This document shows, piece after piece, positions 40,880 through 49,953 of a stretch of DNA of 64,000 nucleotides. Every line of letters starts with the position of its first letter. The first letter of the stretch is position 1. The notes beneath the pieces were generated by a model. That model was given only the letters and a program-made list of their open reading frames with translations, was not told the DNA's origin and searched no databases. The stretch is from Kitasatospora setae KM-6054 (GTDB lineage Bacteria; Actinomycetota; Actinomycetes; Streptomycetales; Streptomycetaceae). The stretch spans positions 3,100,001 through 3,164,000 of the forward strand of contig NC_016109.1 of NCBI RefSeq assembly GCF_000269985.1, read 5' to 3'. The position numbers and the translations under genes are program-made.

Positions 40880-41027
40880 GCAGCGTCGCCGTCGTCCGAC
40901 CCCCGCCATGCCCGCGCACGTCCACGTCGACGTCCGCGCGAGCAGCGGCAGTTCGGCGCCGCCCCTCCCGTGTCCGCCCTCCGTGCACCGTCGTCTGTCC
41001 GTCCGTCGACTTCCGGAGAGCCAACGC

Positions 41028-41804
41028 ATGTCCGTCCTGAGCGTTCTCGACCCTGCCGTCCGTCTCGCGCACGCCGCCGTCGCGGCGCTGGCGGGCGTCG
41101 TTCCCACTGCGGTGGCGATCGTCCTGTTCACCCTGGCGGTCCGGGCCGCCCTGCATCCGTTGGCGCGGTCGGCGGCGCGGTCCGCGCGGGCCCGGGCCCG
41201 GCTGGTGCCGGAGGTCGCGCGGTTGCGCGAGCGGCACGGGAAGGATCCGGGGCGGCTGAACCGGGAGGTGTTGGCGCTGCACCGGGCAGCGGGTGTCGGC
41301 CCGTTCGCGGGGCTGCTTCCGGCGCTGTTGCAGGCGCCGTTCTTCTCGGTGATGTACCGCCTGTTCACCACCGACCCGGGCGGCCTGCTCGACGCGACGC
41401 TGGCGGGCGTCCCGCTCGGTGTCCGTCCCGCCGCCGCGCACGCTCCGGCCCAGTTCGCGGTGTTCGCCGTGCTGGAGGCGGCGTTGCTGGTCCTGGCCTG
41501 GTGGGGTGCCCGCCGCGCGGCGGGGGCTGCGGCGGGGGCGGTGGACGGCGGGTCACCCGCCGGTCCGCTGCGCTGGCTGTCGTTCGGCACGCCGCTGTTC
41601 GCCCTGCTGCTGCCCCTCGCGGGCGGCCTCTACCTGCTGGCCTCGACCGCCTGGACGGCGGCCGAGCGCTGGTACCTGCACCGCCCGACCAGCGGCGAGG
41701 CCCCCGCAGGCCCCGACGGCCCTGAGAGCCCCCGCAAGCCACGCAAGCCCAGGAAGCCCAGGAAGCCCGCCGCTGCTCAGGCGACCGGGCGGCCCGCCAG
41801 GTAG
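41028..41804 (+). CDS. YidC/Oxa1-family membrane insertase, short form
   Basis: The 258-residue protein keeps the YidC core: five helices, the conserved Arg-rich cytoplasmic hairpin ARARLVPEVARLRERHGKDP, and LLPALLQAPFFSVMYRLF in the second half. The C-terminus is a basic tail with four RKP repeats (about 236-247) that could contact ribosomes. It is shorter than the main actinobacterial YidC, so it is probably a second, specialised insertase. ATG 41028 follows CCGGAGAG. Its last 28 bases overlap the end of the convergent deaminase gene. Confidence 0.88.
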   Translation: MSVLSVLDPAVRLAHAAVAALAGVVPTAVAIVLFTLAVRAALHPLARSAARSARARARLVPEVARLRERHGKDPGRLNREVLALHRAAGVGPFAGLLPALLQAPFFSVMYRLFTTDPGGLLDATLAGVPLGVRPAAAHAPAQFAVFAVLEAALLVLAWWGARRAAGAAAGAVDGGSPAGPLRWLSFGTPLFALLLPLAGGLYLLASTAWTAAERWYLHRPTSGEAPAGPDGPESPRKPRKPRKPRKPAAAQATGRPAR

Positions 41805-42853
41805 GCGTCGATCTCGCCGGTCAGCCGGCGCTTGCCCGCCGCGTCCAGGAAGGAGGCTTCGACGGCGTTGCGGGCGAGCGCGGCGATGCCGGACTCGTCC
41901 AGGCCGAGCAGCTTCGCGGCGACCGCGTACTCGGTGTTCAGGTCGGTGCCGAACATCGGCGGGTCGTCGCTGTTGACGGTGACCAGCAGTCCGGCGTCGA
42001 CCATCTGCCGGATCGGGTGCTCCTCGATCCGTTCGACGACCCGGGTCGCCAGGTTGGAGGTCGGGCAGACCTCCAGCGGGATCCGGTGCTCGCCGAGGTA
42101 GTCGACCAGCGCCGGGTCCTTGACGGACTGGGTGCCGTGTCCGATCCGTTCGGCACCGAGTTCGCGGATCGCGTCCCAGACCGTCTCGGGGCCGGTCGAC
42201 TCGCCGGCGTGCGGCACGCTGTGCAGACCGGCGGCCCGGGCCCGGTCGAAGTACGGCTTGAACTGGGGGCGCGGCACGCCGATCTCGGGGCCGCCGAGGC
42301 CGAACGAGACCAGGCCGTCCGGCGCCAGGTCGAGGGCGAGGCGGGCGGTCTCCTCGGCGGAGGCGAGTCCGGCCTCGCCGGGGATGTCGAAGCACCAGCG
42401 CAGCACGATGCCGAGGTCCTTCTCGGCGGACAGCCGGGCGTCCTCGATCGCCTCCATGAAGGCGACGTCGGGGATGCCCCGGCTGACCGACGAGTACGGG
42501 GTGACGGTGAGCTCGGCGTACCGGATGTTCTGCCGGGCCATGTCCTGCGCGACGCCGTACGTGAGGGCGCGGACGTCCTCGGCGTCCCGGATCAGGTCGA
42601 CGACGCTCAGGTACACCTCGATGAAGTGCGCGAAGTCGGTGAAGGTGAAGTACTCGGCGAGCGCCTGCGGGTCGGCCGGGACCTTGGTGCGGCCGGCGTG
42701 CCGGGCGGCCAGTTCGGCGACCACCCGCGGCGAGGCCGAGCCCACGTGGTGGACGTGCAGCTCCGCCTTGGGCATCCCGGCGATGAACGCCTCGATCCCC
42801 CGGACTCCCCCGGTTCCCCGGACTCCATCGGCTCCCTGGACTCCATCGGCCAC
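41777..42853 (-). CDS. Adenosine deaminase-family protein
   Basis: This metal-dependent aminohydrolase has 358 residues. The metal ligands are H33 and H35 in KAELHVHHVGS, His in VPHAGES (with the catalytic Glu), HGTQ and SDDPP with the metal Asp. The usual first motif of true adenosine deaminase (HLHLEG) is replaced by HVHHVGS, a form found in streptomycete homologues. A related family member deaminates aminodeoxyfutalosine in menaquinone synthesis, so that substrate is possible. The GTG 42853 follows CGGGAG; the frame extends to an ATG at 42919. Residues 4-19 contain a GVRG-type repeat. Confidence 0.85.
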   Translation of the reverse strand: MADGVQGADGVRGTGGVRGIEAFIAGMPKAELHVHHVGSASPRVVAELAARHAGRTKVPADPQALAEYFTFTDFAHFIEVYLSVVDLIRDAEDVRALTYGVAQDMARQNIRYAELTVTPYSSVSRGIPDVAFMEAIEDARLSAEKDLGIVLRWCFDIPGEAGLASAEETARLALDLAPDGLVSFGLGGPEIGVPRPQFKPYFDRARAAGLHSVPHAGESTGPETVWDAIRELGAERIGHGTQSVKDPALVDYLGEHRIPLEVCPTSNLATRVVERIEEHPIRQMVDAGLLVTVNSDDPPMFGTDLNTEYAVAAKLLGLDESGIAALARNAVEASFLDAAGKRRLTGEIDAYLAGRPVA

Positions 42854-43054
42854 GGCACGCTCCCGTCTACTCTCACCCGGCTCCGGACGGCTGCTCCCGC
42901 CTCCGGACAGACCTCGCATGCTAACCCGCGACCGTCCGCCGGGCCGTCACCGCTCGGCCGCCCGGGCCGGGCACCACCCGGTACCGCTCAGCAGCCCCGG
43001 CCGGCACCGCCCGTCACCGCTCACCGCCCAGGCCCGTCACCACTCAGCAGTCCG

Positions 43055-43867
43055 TCACCACTTGGCGGCGATCTGCTTGATCGCCTGCTGCGCCAGGCGG
43101 CGGAACTCGAAGTCGTCGGTCGACGGGTCGCTGTCCACGTTGGCCATCACCACGATCGAGCCCTTGCGGGCGTAGATCACGCCGTAGGGGCGGTCGCCGG
43201 TGCGGCCGCCGTCGGTGGTCGCGTAGTCGCCGAAGCCCTCCTCGGCGTACACCTCGTCGGCGCCGGCGACCTGCGGGGCGACGACCTCGTGCGAGGTGTT
43301 GTACTTGGTCTCGCCGTCCGCGGTGGTGGACTTCTCGCAGCGCTTGGCGTCGGCGGCGATGTTCGTGAGGTACTTGTGGGCGGCGTCCTTGGTGGTGAAC
43401 TGGACCACCCAGGTGTTGGCCAGCGTGGCGTCGCCGTTGCTGTGGTTGGCGATCACGAAGCGGTTGTCGGCGGCGACCTGGTCGGGGTCGTCGCCGTTGG
43501 TGACGTTCACGCAGGAGGCGTTCATCGCCCAGTGCGAGATGTCGGTGCTGTCCTCGCCGTCGGCTTCGAAGCCCTTGCCCCAGTCCGCGGCGCTGAGCAC
43601 CAGCTTGTTGACCTTCGCCTGGGCGGCCGCGTTGGCGCCCGCCGCGCTGGTGCTGGCGTGGGTGCTGGGCTTGGGCGACTCCTTCGGCTTGGACTTGGCC
43701 TTGCCGGTCGGGCTGGCGCCCGCCGAGGCCGGGGCCGAGGCCGCCGGGTGCGAGGAGGTGGCCGCCCCGGCGTCGGTGGTCTCGTCGTCGTTGCAGGCCG
43801 TGAGCACCAGCGCGGCCGCGCCGAGCGCCGCCACCCGCAGCCCGATGTTCCGTGCACGCACCGCCAT
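43055..43867 (-). CDS. Putative lipoprotein with sensor-like domain
   Basis: The 270-residue protein has a lipoprotein signal ending at C25 (LTAC), an Ala/Ser/Pro/Lys linker (about 35-90), then a globular domain of about 170 residues with two Cys (SCVNV and KRCEK) that could form a disulfide. The layout resembles the extracellular PknH-like sensor domain of actinobacteria. There is no kinase domain, so it may bind a ligand at the membrane surface. The ATG follows GGGGGAG. Function unknown. Confidence 0.75.
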   Translation of the reverse strand: MAVRARNIGLRVAALGAAALVLTACNDDETTDAGAATSSHPAASAPASAGASPTGKAKSKPKESPKPSTHASTSAAGANAAAQAKVNKLVLSAADWGKGFEADGEDSTDISHWAMNASCVNVTNGDDPDQVAADNRFVIANHSNGDATLANTWVVQFTTKDAAHKYLTNIAADAKRCEKSTTADGETKYNTSHEVVAPQVAGADEVYAEEGFGDYATTDGGRTGDRPYGVIYARKGSIVVMANVDSDPSTDDFEFRRLAQQAIKQIAAKW

Positions 43868-44035
43868 GATCGGTCAACTCCCCCGTGGAAAACGGCGCCT
43901 GGCCCCCCTGGCCGCGCCGGACGGTCGCTCACCCTACCCAAGCCGCCGGACACCCGCCGGACGGCGGCGAACCACCGCCCGGCGCGGACGGGCCGCCACC
44001 CGTCGGGGACGAACCACCACCGACCGGACGGGCCG

Positions 44036-45322
44036 TCAACCGCCGAGCGCGGTGCTGACGGTGTGGATCAGCAGGCCGGCCAACGCGCCGACCACGGTGC
44101 CGTTGATCCGGATGAACTGCAGGTCACGGCCCACATTGGCCTCGATCTTGCGGGAGGCGTCGTCGGCGTCCCAGCCCGCCACGGTGTCCGAGATGAGCGA
44201 GGTGATCTGGTGCCGGTAGTTGGTGACCACGTGGTCGACGACCTTCAGCAGCCAGCCGTCAGTTTTTGCCTGGATTTTGCTGTCGGTGGCGAGCTTGCGG
44301 CCCAGCGTGCGCAGGCCCTCGGTGAGGCGGCGGCGCAGTTCGCTGTCCTCGTCCTCGGCGGCATTCAGCAGCAGGCCGCGGACGGCGGCCCAGGACGAGG
44401 CGATCAGGTCCTGCACCTCGGGGCGGGCCAGCAGTTCGGACTTGGCGCGCTCGACCCGGGCGATGGTGGCGGGGTCGTGCTGGAGTTCGCGGGCGAAGTC
44501 GGCGAGGAAGTTGTCGAGGGCGCCGCGCGCGGGGTGCACCGGGTCGTCGCGGACGTCGCCGACGAAGCGCAGCAGTTCCTTGTAGACGCGTTCGCCGACC
44601 TGCTGGTCGAGGAACTTCGGGGTCCAGCCGGGGGTCTTGGCGGTGACCCGGGCGACCACCTCGCCGTGGTGCTCGACCAGCCAGTCGTGGGCGCGGGTGA
44701 CGACCAGGTCGACGACGCCGCGGTGGCCGCCGTCGTCGACGATCTTCCCGAGCAGCCGTCCGGCGGGCTCGGCGACCGAGGTGGCGTTGGCCCGCCGGGT
44801 GATCGCCTCGGCGACGACGGTCTGCACGTCCTCGTCGCGGAGCACCTCCAGCAGGCCGCGCAGCGCGGTCGCGGCCTCCCGGGTGACGTGTTCGGCGTTG
44901 CCGGGCGCGGACAGCCACTCGCCGAGCAGCCGGGCCACGCCGACCTTGCCGAGCCGGGCCCGGACCACCGGCGCGGAGAGGAAGTTGTCGCCGACGAAGT
45001 CGCCGAGCGAGCGCCCGAAGGCGTCCTTCTTGGTCGGGATGATCGCGGTGTGCGGGATCGGCAGGCCGAACGGGCGGCGGAACAGCGCGGTGACGGCGAA
45101 CCAGTCGGCGAGCGCGCCGACCATGCCGGCCTCGGCGGCGGCGGCCACGTACCCGGCCCAGGCGCCCGCGCCCTCGGCCTTCGCCCAGGTGGCGAGCGCG
45201 AACACCAGCGTGGCCAGGCCGAGCAGGCCGGTCGCGACGGTCTTCATCTTCCGCACACCGCGCCGCTTCTCCTCGTCGGCGGCGGTGAAGCTGACTCCGG
45301 GGGCAGTCTCGTCCACGCTCAC
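44036..45322 (-). CDS. DUF445 (YjiN-like) membrane protein
   Basis: The 428-residue protein belongs to DUF445: an N-terminal helix pair (about 25-70) with the typical EAGMVGALADWFAVTALFRRP and IPHTAIIPTKKDAFG motifs, a long helical central region, and a C-terminal helix with GTVVGALAGLLIH. The function of this family is unknown. The start is one of two nearby GTG codons (45322 or 45316). It lies after the nucleotide-sugar dehydrogenase in the same direction, 119 bases away. Confidence 0.88.
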   Translation of the reverse strand: MSVDETAPGVSFTAADEEKRRGVRKMKTVATGLLGLATLVFALATWAKAEGAGAWAGYVAAAAEAGMVGALADWFAVTALFRRPFGLPIPHTAIIPTKKDAFGRSLGDFVGDNFLSAPVVRARLGKVGVARLLGEWLSAPGNAEHVTREAATALRGLLEVLRDEDVQTVVAEAITRRANATSVAEPAGRLLGKIVDDGGHRGVVDLVVTRAHDWLVEHHGEVVARVTAKTPGWTPKFLDQQVGERVYKELLRFVGDVRDDPVHPARGALDNFLADFARELQHDPATIARVERAKSELLARPEVQDLIASSWAAVRGLLLNAAEDEDSELRRRLTEGLRTLGRKLATDSKIQAKTDGWLLKVVDHVVTNYRHQITSLISDTVAGWDADDASRKIEANVGRDLQFIRINGTVVGALAGLLIHTVSTALGG

Positions 45323-45441
45323 CCCGCCAGACTCGCACAGGAACCCCGCGAAACGACCCCCGCCCCGCGAATCCGCCCGGAGAGCACGGGCCGCGCCCGC
45401 CTACCCACCGCCCGCCACCCGCCTACCCGCGGCCCGCCCGC

Positions 45442-46812
45442 CTACCCGCCGCCGCCGAGGACGATCCGCCGCACGCCCTCCCAGCGCGCCGGGTCGGTGA
45501 CCCGCCGGCCGTCGAGCAGCACCCGGACGCCGGGGAAGTCGACGGCGCCGAGGTCCCGGTACTCGGGGTGGTCGGCCTGGACGACCAGCGCGGCGGCGGG
45601 CTTGCCCTGGTCGGGCGGCAGGCCGAGCGCGGCCAGCTCCTCGGGGGCGTACAGCGGGTCGCTGACGCCGACCTCCGCGCCGGCCGCCCGCAGCGCCTCG
45701 ACCAGCGGGAACACCCCGGAGTACGCGGTCTCCCTGACCCCGCCGCGGTAGGACGCGCCGAGCACGGTGACGGGCACGCCGGTGAGCGGGCCGTACGCGC
45801 CCTCCAGCAGGCCGACCGCGTAGGCGGGGACGAGTTCGTTGGCCTCGCGGGCGGCGCGCACCACGGTGGCGCCGGGGTCGTTCCACAGGTAGAGCCGGGG
45901 GTAGACCGGGATGCAGTGGCCGCCGACCGCGATGCCGGGGCGGTGCAGGTGGCTGTAGGGCTGTGAGTTGCAGGCGTCGACGACCTCGGCGAGGTCGACG
46001 CCGACCCGGTCCGCGTACCGGGCGAACTGGTTGACCAGCGCGATGTTGACGTCCCGGTAGGTGGTCTCGGCGAGTTTGGCGAACTCGGCGGCCTCCGCGC
46101 CGGAGAGTTCCCACACGCCGTTGCCGCGCGGCAGGTCGGGGCGCGGGTCGAAGTCGAGCACGGCCCGGTAGAACTCGGCGCCGCGCCGGGTGGACGCCCC
46201 GTCGATGCCGCCGACCAGCTTGGGATAGCGCCGCAGGTCGGCGAAGACCCGCCCGGTGCGGACCCGTTCGGGGCTGAACACCAGCGCGAAGTCCCGTCCG
46301 GCGGCCAGCCCGGAGCCGGCCTCCAGCCGCCGGGCGAAGCGGCCGCGGACGGTGCCGACCGGCAGCGTGGTCTCGTAGCTGACCAGGGTGCCGGGGCGCA
46401 GTCCGGCGGCGACGGCGTCGGTGGCGGCGTCCAGCAGGGCGAAGTCGGGGTGGCCGGCGGCGTCGGTGACCAGTGGGACGACGATCACCACAGCGTCGGC
46501 GCCGGCGGCTGCGGCGGTGGTGTCGGTGGTGGCGCGCAGCCGGCCGGCGGCGACGGTCTCGGCGAGCCGTTCGGCGAGGTGCGCCTCGCGCGGGAAGGGC
46601 GGGCGTCCGGTGTTGACGGCGGCGACCGTCTCGGGGGCGATGTCGGCGCCGGTGACCAGGTGGCCCTTGCCGGCGAACTGGACGGCCAGCGGCAGGCCGA
46701 TCTTGCCGAGGCCCACCACGCAGACGTCCCAGGCCCGTTCGGCGGAAACCGTGCCCTCCGCGCCGCCCGCCCGGCCCTCCGCACCGCTCCCCGTGCCCTC
46801 CGCGCCGCTCAC
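45442..46812 (-). CDS. Nucleotide-sugar (UDP-ManNAc/UDP-glucose type) dehydrogenase
   Basis: This enzyme oxidises a UDP-sugar twice to the uronic acid, using NAD+. The 456 residues have the Rossmann motif VVGLGKIGLPLA, the ETTLPVGTV and SPERVRTG motifs, and the catalytic Cys in GGHCIPVYPR, which are typical of the WecC/TviB branch. The GTG 46812 overlaps the glycosyltransferase stop (GTGA). This gives an N-terminal leader of about 20 residues of Gly-Ala-Glu repeats before homology. It would supply a uronic acid donor to the adjacent glycosyltransferase. Confidence 0.9.
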   Translation of the reverse strand: MSGAEGTGSGAEGRAGGAEGTVSAERAWDVCVVGLGKIGLPLAVQFAGKGHLVTGADIAPETVAAVNTGRPPFPREAHLAERLAETVAAGRLRATTDTTAAAAGADAVVIVVPLVTDAAGHPDFALLDAATDAVAAGLRPGTLVSYETTLPVGTVRGRFARRLEAGSGLAAGRDFALVFSPERVRTGRVFADLRRYPKLVGGIDGASTRRGAEFYRAVLDFDPRPDLPRGNGVWELSGAEAAEFAKLAETTYRDVNIALVNQFARYADRVGVDLAEVVDACNSQPYSHLHRPGIAVGGHCIPVYPRLYLWNDPGATVVRAAREANELVPAYAVGLLEGAYGPLTGVPVTVLGASYRGGVRETAYSGVFPLVEALRAAGAEVGVSDPLYAPEELAALGLPPDQGKPAAALVVQADHPEYRDLGAVDFPGVRVLLDGRRVTDPARWEGVRRIVLGGGG

Positions 46813-48026
46813 CTGGCGCCCCGCAGCGCCGCCGCCAGCCCGTCCCGCCGGGCGGCGCGCAGTCGGCGCTTGAGGGCTCGGCGGGCGCGGCGCAGCGGTG
46901 CGGGGACGAGGCGGCGCCAGCCGTCGGGGCGGGGGGCGCGGCCGGTCTCGAAGAGGGCGTCGGGCAGGCCGAGGTGCCGGTCGCGGAACATCGGGTAGTC
47001 GGCGTAGAGCCGGGAGCGGCGGCGGACGGCGGGGGGTTCGCCGTGGTCGCGTTCCCAGGCGATCAGGTCGCACAGGGCGTGCAGTTCGCCGCGCCGGGCC
47101 AGGGCGAGGCGCAGCCGGGCGGGGACGGGCAGGGTGCGGAACACGGCGGGCGAGCAGTGCCGTTCGGTGAACCGGCCGATCTCCTGGACGATCCGGCGCT
47201 GCATGGCGGGCGGTTCGGCGAGGAACGGGGGCTGGAGCAGTTGGGGGACGTCCCAGCTGAAGTAGCGGGCGCGGACGGCGTCCCGGGCGGGTCCGGGGAG
47301 GGTGCCGCGGTCGAGGACCTCGTGGGCGGCGGTGAAGCCGCGCAGCCGGTCGATCGGCCCGGCCCGGTGGGTGACGTTGGAGCGGTCCTGCCGGAGCACC
47401 AGGTGGTAGTAGTCGTAGTCGGCGAGGACGGAGACCTTGCGGGCGTGCAGCAGCGCGCCGAGGGTGAACGGCTGGTCGGAGTGGATGACCAGGTCCTCGC
47501 GGCGGCGCAGTCCGTGGTTGGTGACCAGGTCGCGGCGGAACAGCTTGGTGTCGCCGAGGGCCCAGGCGAGCGCGGAGTCGGTGAAGCCGACCTGTTCGGC
47601 GGTGCGGTCGAAGATGCCCTGCGGGACGATCCGGCCGTGTTCGCCGACCTGCTTGGGGATGAGCACGTCGGAGTTCCAGCGGTCGGCGGCGTCGACCATC
47701 CGCTCCAGCGCCTCGGGGCCGAGCCAGTCGTCGGCGCCGAGGTACAGCAGGTAGCGGCCGCGGGCGAGTTCGGTGCCCCGGTTGGTGGGCTTGGCGGGTC
47801 CGCCGGACGCGGGCTGCCGCACGGTGCGGAACAGCCCGGGGTAGGCGGCGGCGTAGCGGGCGAGCTCCTCGGTGGAGCCGTCGGTGGAGCCGTCGTCGAC
47901 GGCGACCACTTCCATCCGCCGCCGCTCGATGCTCTGGCCGACCAGCGACTCCAGGCAGTCGGTGAGGTAGGGCATGGTGTCGTGGACGGCGATCACCACG
48001 CTGACGTCCGGTCCTTGCTCGGTCAC
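46809..48026 (-). CDS. Family 2 glycosyltransferase
   Basis: The 405-residue GT-A enzyme has VSVVIAVHDTMPYLTDCLES at the start, the nucleotide-binding AVDDGSTDGS and the metal-binding region YLGADDWLG (about 95-103). The C-terminal third is helical and Arg-rich, like teichoic acid or wall-polymer glycosyltransferases of the TagF-associated kind. The start is a GTG. It is translationally coupled to the dehydrogenase downstream and lies 76 bases after the ABC ATPase gene, so a single operon is likely. Confidence 0.88.
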   Translation of the reverse strand: MTEQGPDVSVVIAVHDTMPYLTDCLESLVGQSIERRRMEVVAVDDGSTDGSTEELARYAAAYPGLFRTVRQPASGGPAKPTNRGTELARGRYLLYLGADDWLGPEALERMVDAADRWNSDVLIPKQVGEHGRIVPQGIFDRTAEQVGFTDSALAWALGDTKLFRRDLVTNHGLRRREDLVIHSDQPFTLGALLHARKVSVLADYDYYHLVLRQDRSNVTHRAGPIDRLRGFTAAHEVLDRGTLPGPARDAVRARYFSWDVPQLLQPPFLAEPPAMQRRIVQEIGRFTERHCSPAVFRTLPVPARLRLALARRGELHALCDLIAWERDHGEPPAVRRRSRLYADYPMFRDRHLGLPDALFETGRAPRPDGWRRLVPAPLRRARRALKRRLRAARRDGLAAALRGAR

Positions 48027-48102
48027 GCGTTGTCAACTCCCGTACCGGCCGACTGGTCACTCTCCTCCCTCGAACGAGTGACGCGGCGGCGGCCGGGGGC
48101 GC

Positions 48103-49071
48103 TCAGCCGGCCGCCACCGGGGTGCTCCCGGCGTAGATCCGGGCGATCACGTCCTCGATGGCGGGCTCCCGGACGGAGAGGTCGACCAGCGGGTAGCGCT
48201 CGGCGACGGCGGCGACGATCGGGGCGGCGCTCTGCCGGGCGGGGAAGGCCAGCCACTGGCGCGGGCCCTCGGTGCGGGCGACCCGGACGCCGGGCAGGTC
48301 GATCGGGGGGTGCGCCTCGGCGAGGTCGACGACCAGGGTGCGCTCGCTCTCGCCGACCGAGTGCAGCCGCTCCAGCGGCCCGTCCAGGACGAGGCGGCCG
48401 TGGTCGATCACCATCACCCGGTCGCAGAGCTGCTCGATGTCGGTGAGGTCGTGGGTGGTGAGCAGCACGGTGGTGCGCCGTTCCCGGTTGGTCTCGCGGA
48501 GGAACTCGCGGACCTTGGCCTTGCTGACGGTGTCGAGGCCGATGGTGGGTTCGTCGAGGTAGAGCACGGCGGGGTCGTGCAGCAGTGCGGCGGCCAGGTC
48601 GCCGCGCATCCGCTGGCCGAGCGAGAGCTGCCGGACGGGGGTGTCCAGCAGGTCGCCGAGGTCGAGCAGTTCGACGTACCGGTCGAGGTTGGCGCGGTAG
48701 CGGGCGTCGGGGACGCGGTAGATCCGGCGGGCGAGTTCGTAGCTGTCGCGCAGCGGCAGGTCCCACCACAGGGTGGTGCGCTGGCCGAAGACCACGCCGA
48801 TCCGGCGGGCGAGTTCGGCGCGCCGGGCGGCCGGGTCGACGCCGGCCACCCGGAGCCGGCCGCCGGTGGGGACGAGGATGCCGGTGAGCATCTTGACGGT
48901 GGTGGACTTGCCGGCGCCGTTGGGTCCGATGTAGCCGACGCACTCGCCCTCGTCGACGCGGAAGGTGAGCCCGTCGACGGCCCGCACCTCGCGCTTCTCG
49001 CGGCGCCAGCGGCCGGTCCTGGCGCGGACGGTGAAGGTCCGCCGGACGTCCTCGACCTCGATCATCGCCAT
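48103..49071 (-). CDS. ABC exporter ATP-binding protein
   Basis: The 322-residue ATPase has Walker A GPNGAGKST, the signature LSLGQRMRG, Walker B VLYLDEPTIGLD and the switch His in TTHDL. A C-terminal extension of about 90 residues is as in DrrA-like drug or polymer exporters. The motif GVVFGQRTTLWWDLPLRDS before the signature is typical of the streptomycete group that works with two ABC2 permeases of the type encoded upstream. Start ATG 49071. Confidence 0.93.
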   Translation of the reverse strand: MAMIEVEDVRRTFTVRARTGRWRREKREVRAVDGLTFRVDEGECVGYIGPNGAGKSTTVKMLTGILVPTGGRLRVAGVDPAARRAELARRIGVVFGQRTTLWWDLPLRDSYELARRIYRVPDARYRANLDRYVELLDLGDLLDTPVRQLSLGQRMRGDLAAALLHDPAVLYLDEPTIGLDTVSKAKVREFLRETNRERRTTVLLTTHDLTDIEQLCDRVMVIDHGRLVLDGPLERLHSVGESERTLVVDLAEAHPPIDLPGVRVARTEGPRQWLAFPARQSAAPIVAAVAERYPLVDLSVREPAIEDVIARIYAGSTPVAAG

Positions 49072-49086
49072 CCTGCTGGTCCTTCC

Positions 49087-49953
49087 TCAGCTTCCGGTGG
49101 AGCGGTAGGCGCGCAGCCCGGCCCGCCAGGCGAGTCCGGCGGCCAGCAGGCAGAGCGCGGCGGCCAGCGGCGCGGCGAACCGGAACCCGGCGGGCAGCCC
49201 GAGCGGGTCGGGGCGGTCCAGGACGTGCAGCGCGGGCAGCCAGTTGACGAACGCCAGCGGGATGCCGAACACGGTGCCGGCCACGAGTTCCCTGGCGAAG
49301 ACGGTGGGCGGGTACTGCAGGATGGTCCCGCCGCCGTAGGTGACGGCGTTCTGCATCTCGGCGGCCTCGCCCCACCAGAACTGCACGCAGGAGCAGCCGA
49401 CGAACAGCGCGCAGAAGATCAGCGTGCCGCAGAGCAGCAGGGCGGGCACCATCAGCACCCGGTCCCAGGTCCAGTGCACGTCCAGCGCGGTGAGCGACCA
49501 GGCGAGCACGGCGCCGGCCTGCAGCACCCGGCCGATCCGGCGCAGCGAGAAGCGTTCGGCGGCGAGTTGGGCCAGCGCGGGGGCGGGCCGGATCAGCATG
49601 GTGTCCAGGCTGCCGGCCCGGACCCGCTCGCCGAGGCCGCCGACCGATCCGACCAGGACGTTGGCGGCGCCCAGCGCGACCGAGGAGGTGCCGTACAGGA
49701 AGGCGGTCTCGGGCAGCGTCCAGCCGGCCAGCCGGTGGGTGTGCGAGAACATCAGCAGCAGCACCGCGAAGTCGAGGAAGGTGACCAGGACGTTGGCGGC
49801 CAGGCTGAGCGCGAACGAGGCCCGGTAGGTCAGCATCGAGCGGACCCACATGCCGGAGATCAGCCACCAGCAGCGCGCCGCCCAGCCGGCCCGGGCGAGC
49901 AGGCCGGTGCGCTCCGGGGCGAACGGGCCCGGCGGGCCCGGGTGTTCAGCCAC
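49087..49953 (-). CDS. ABC-2 permease, second subunit
   Basis: The 288-residue membrane protein has about six helices and the RAGSLDTMLIRPAPALAQLAAERF motif of the ABC2_membrane_6-like family. Its GTG start overlaps the end of the first permease gene by eight bases. Together the two permeases and the ATPase form a heterodimeric exporter; glycan or lipid-linked export is inferred from the adjacent glycosyltransferase and dehydrogenase. Confidence 0.88.
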   Translation of the reverse strand: MAEHPGPPGPFAPERTGLLARAGWAARCWWLISGMWVRSMLTYRASFALSLAANVLVTFLDFAVLLLMFSHTHRLAGWTLPETAFLYGTSSVALGAANVLVGSVGGLGERVRAGSLDTMLIRPAPALAQLAAERFSLRRIGRVLQAGAVLAWSLTALDVHWTWDRVLMVPALLLCGTLIFCALFVGCSCVQFWWGEAAEMQNAVTYGGGTILQYPPTVFARELVAGTVFGIPLAFVNWLPALHVLDRPDPLGLPAGFRFAAPLAAALCLLAAGLAWRAGLRAYRSTGS

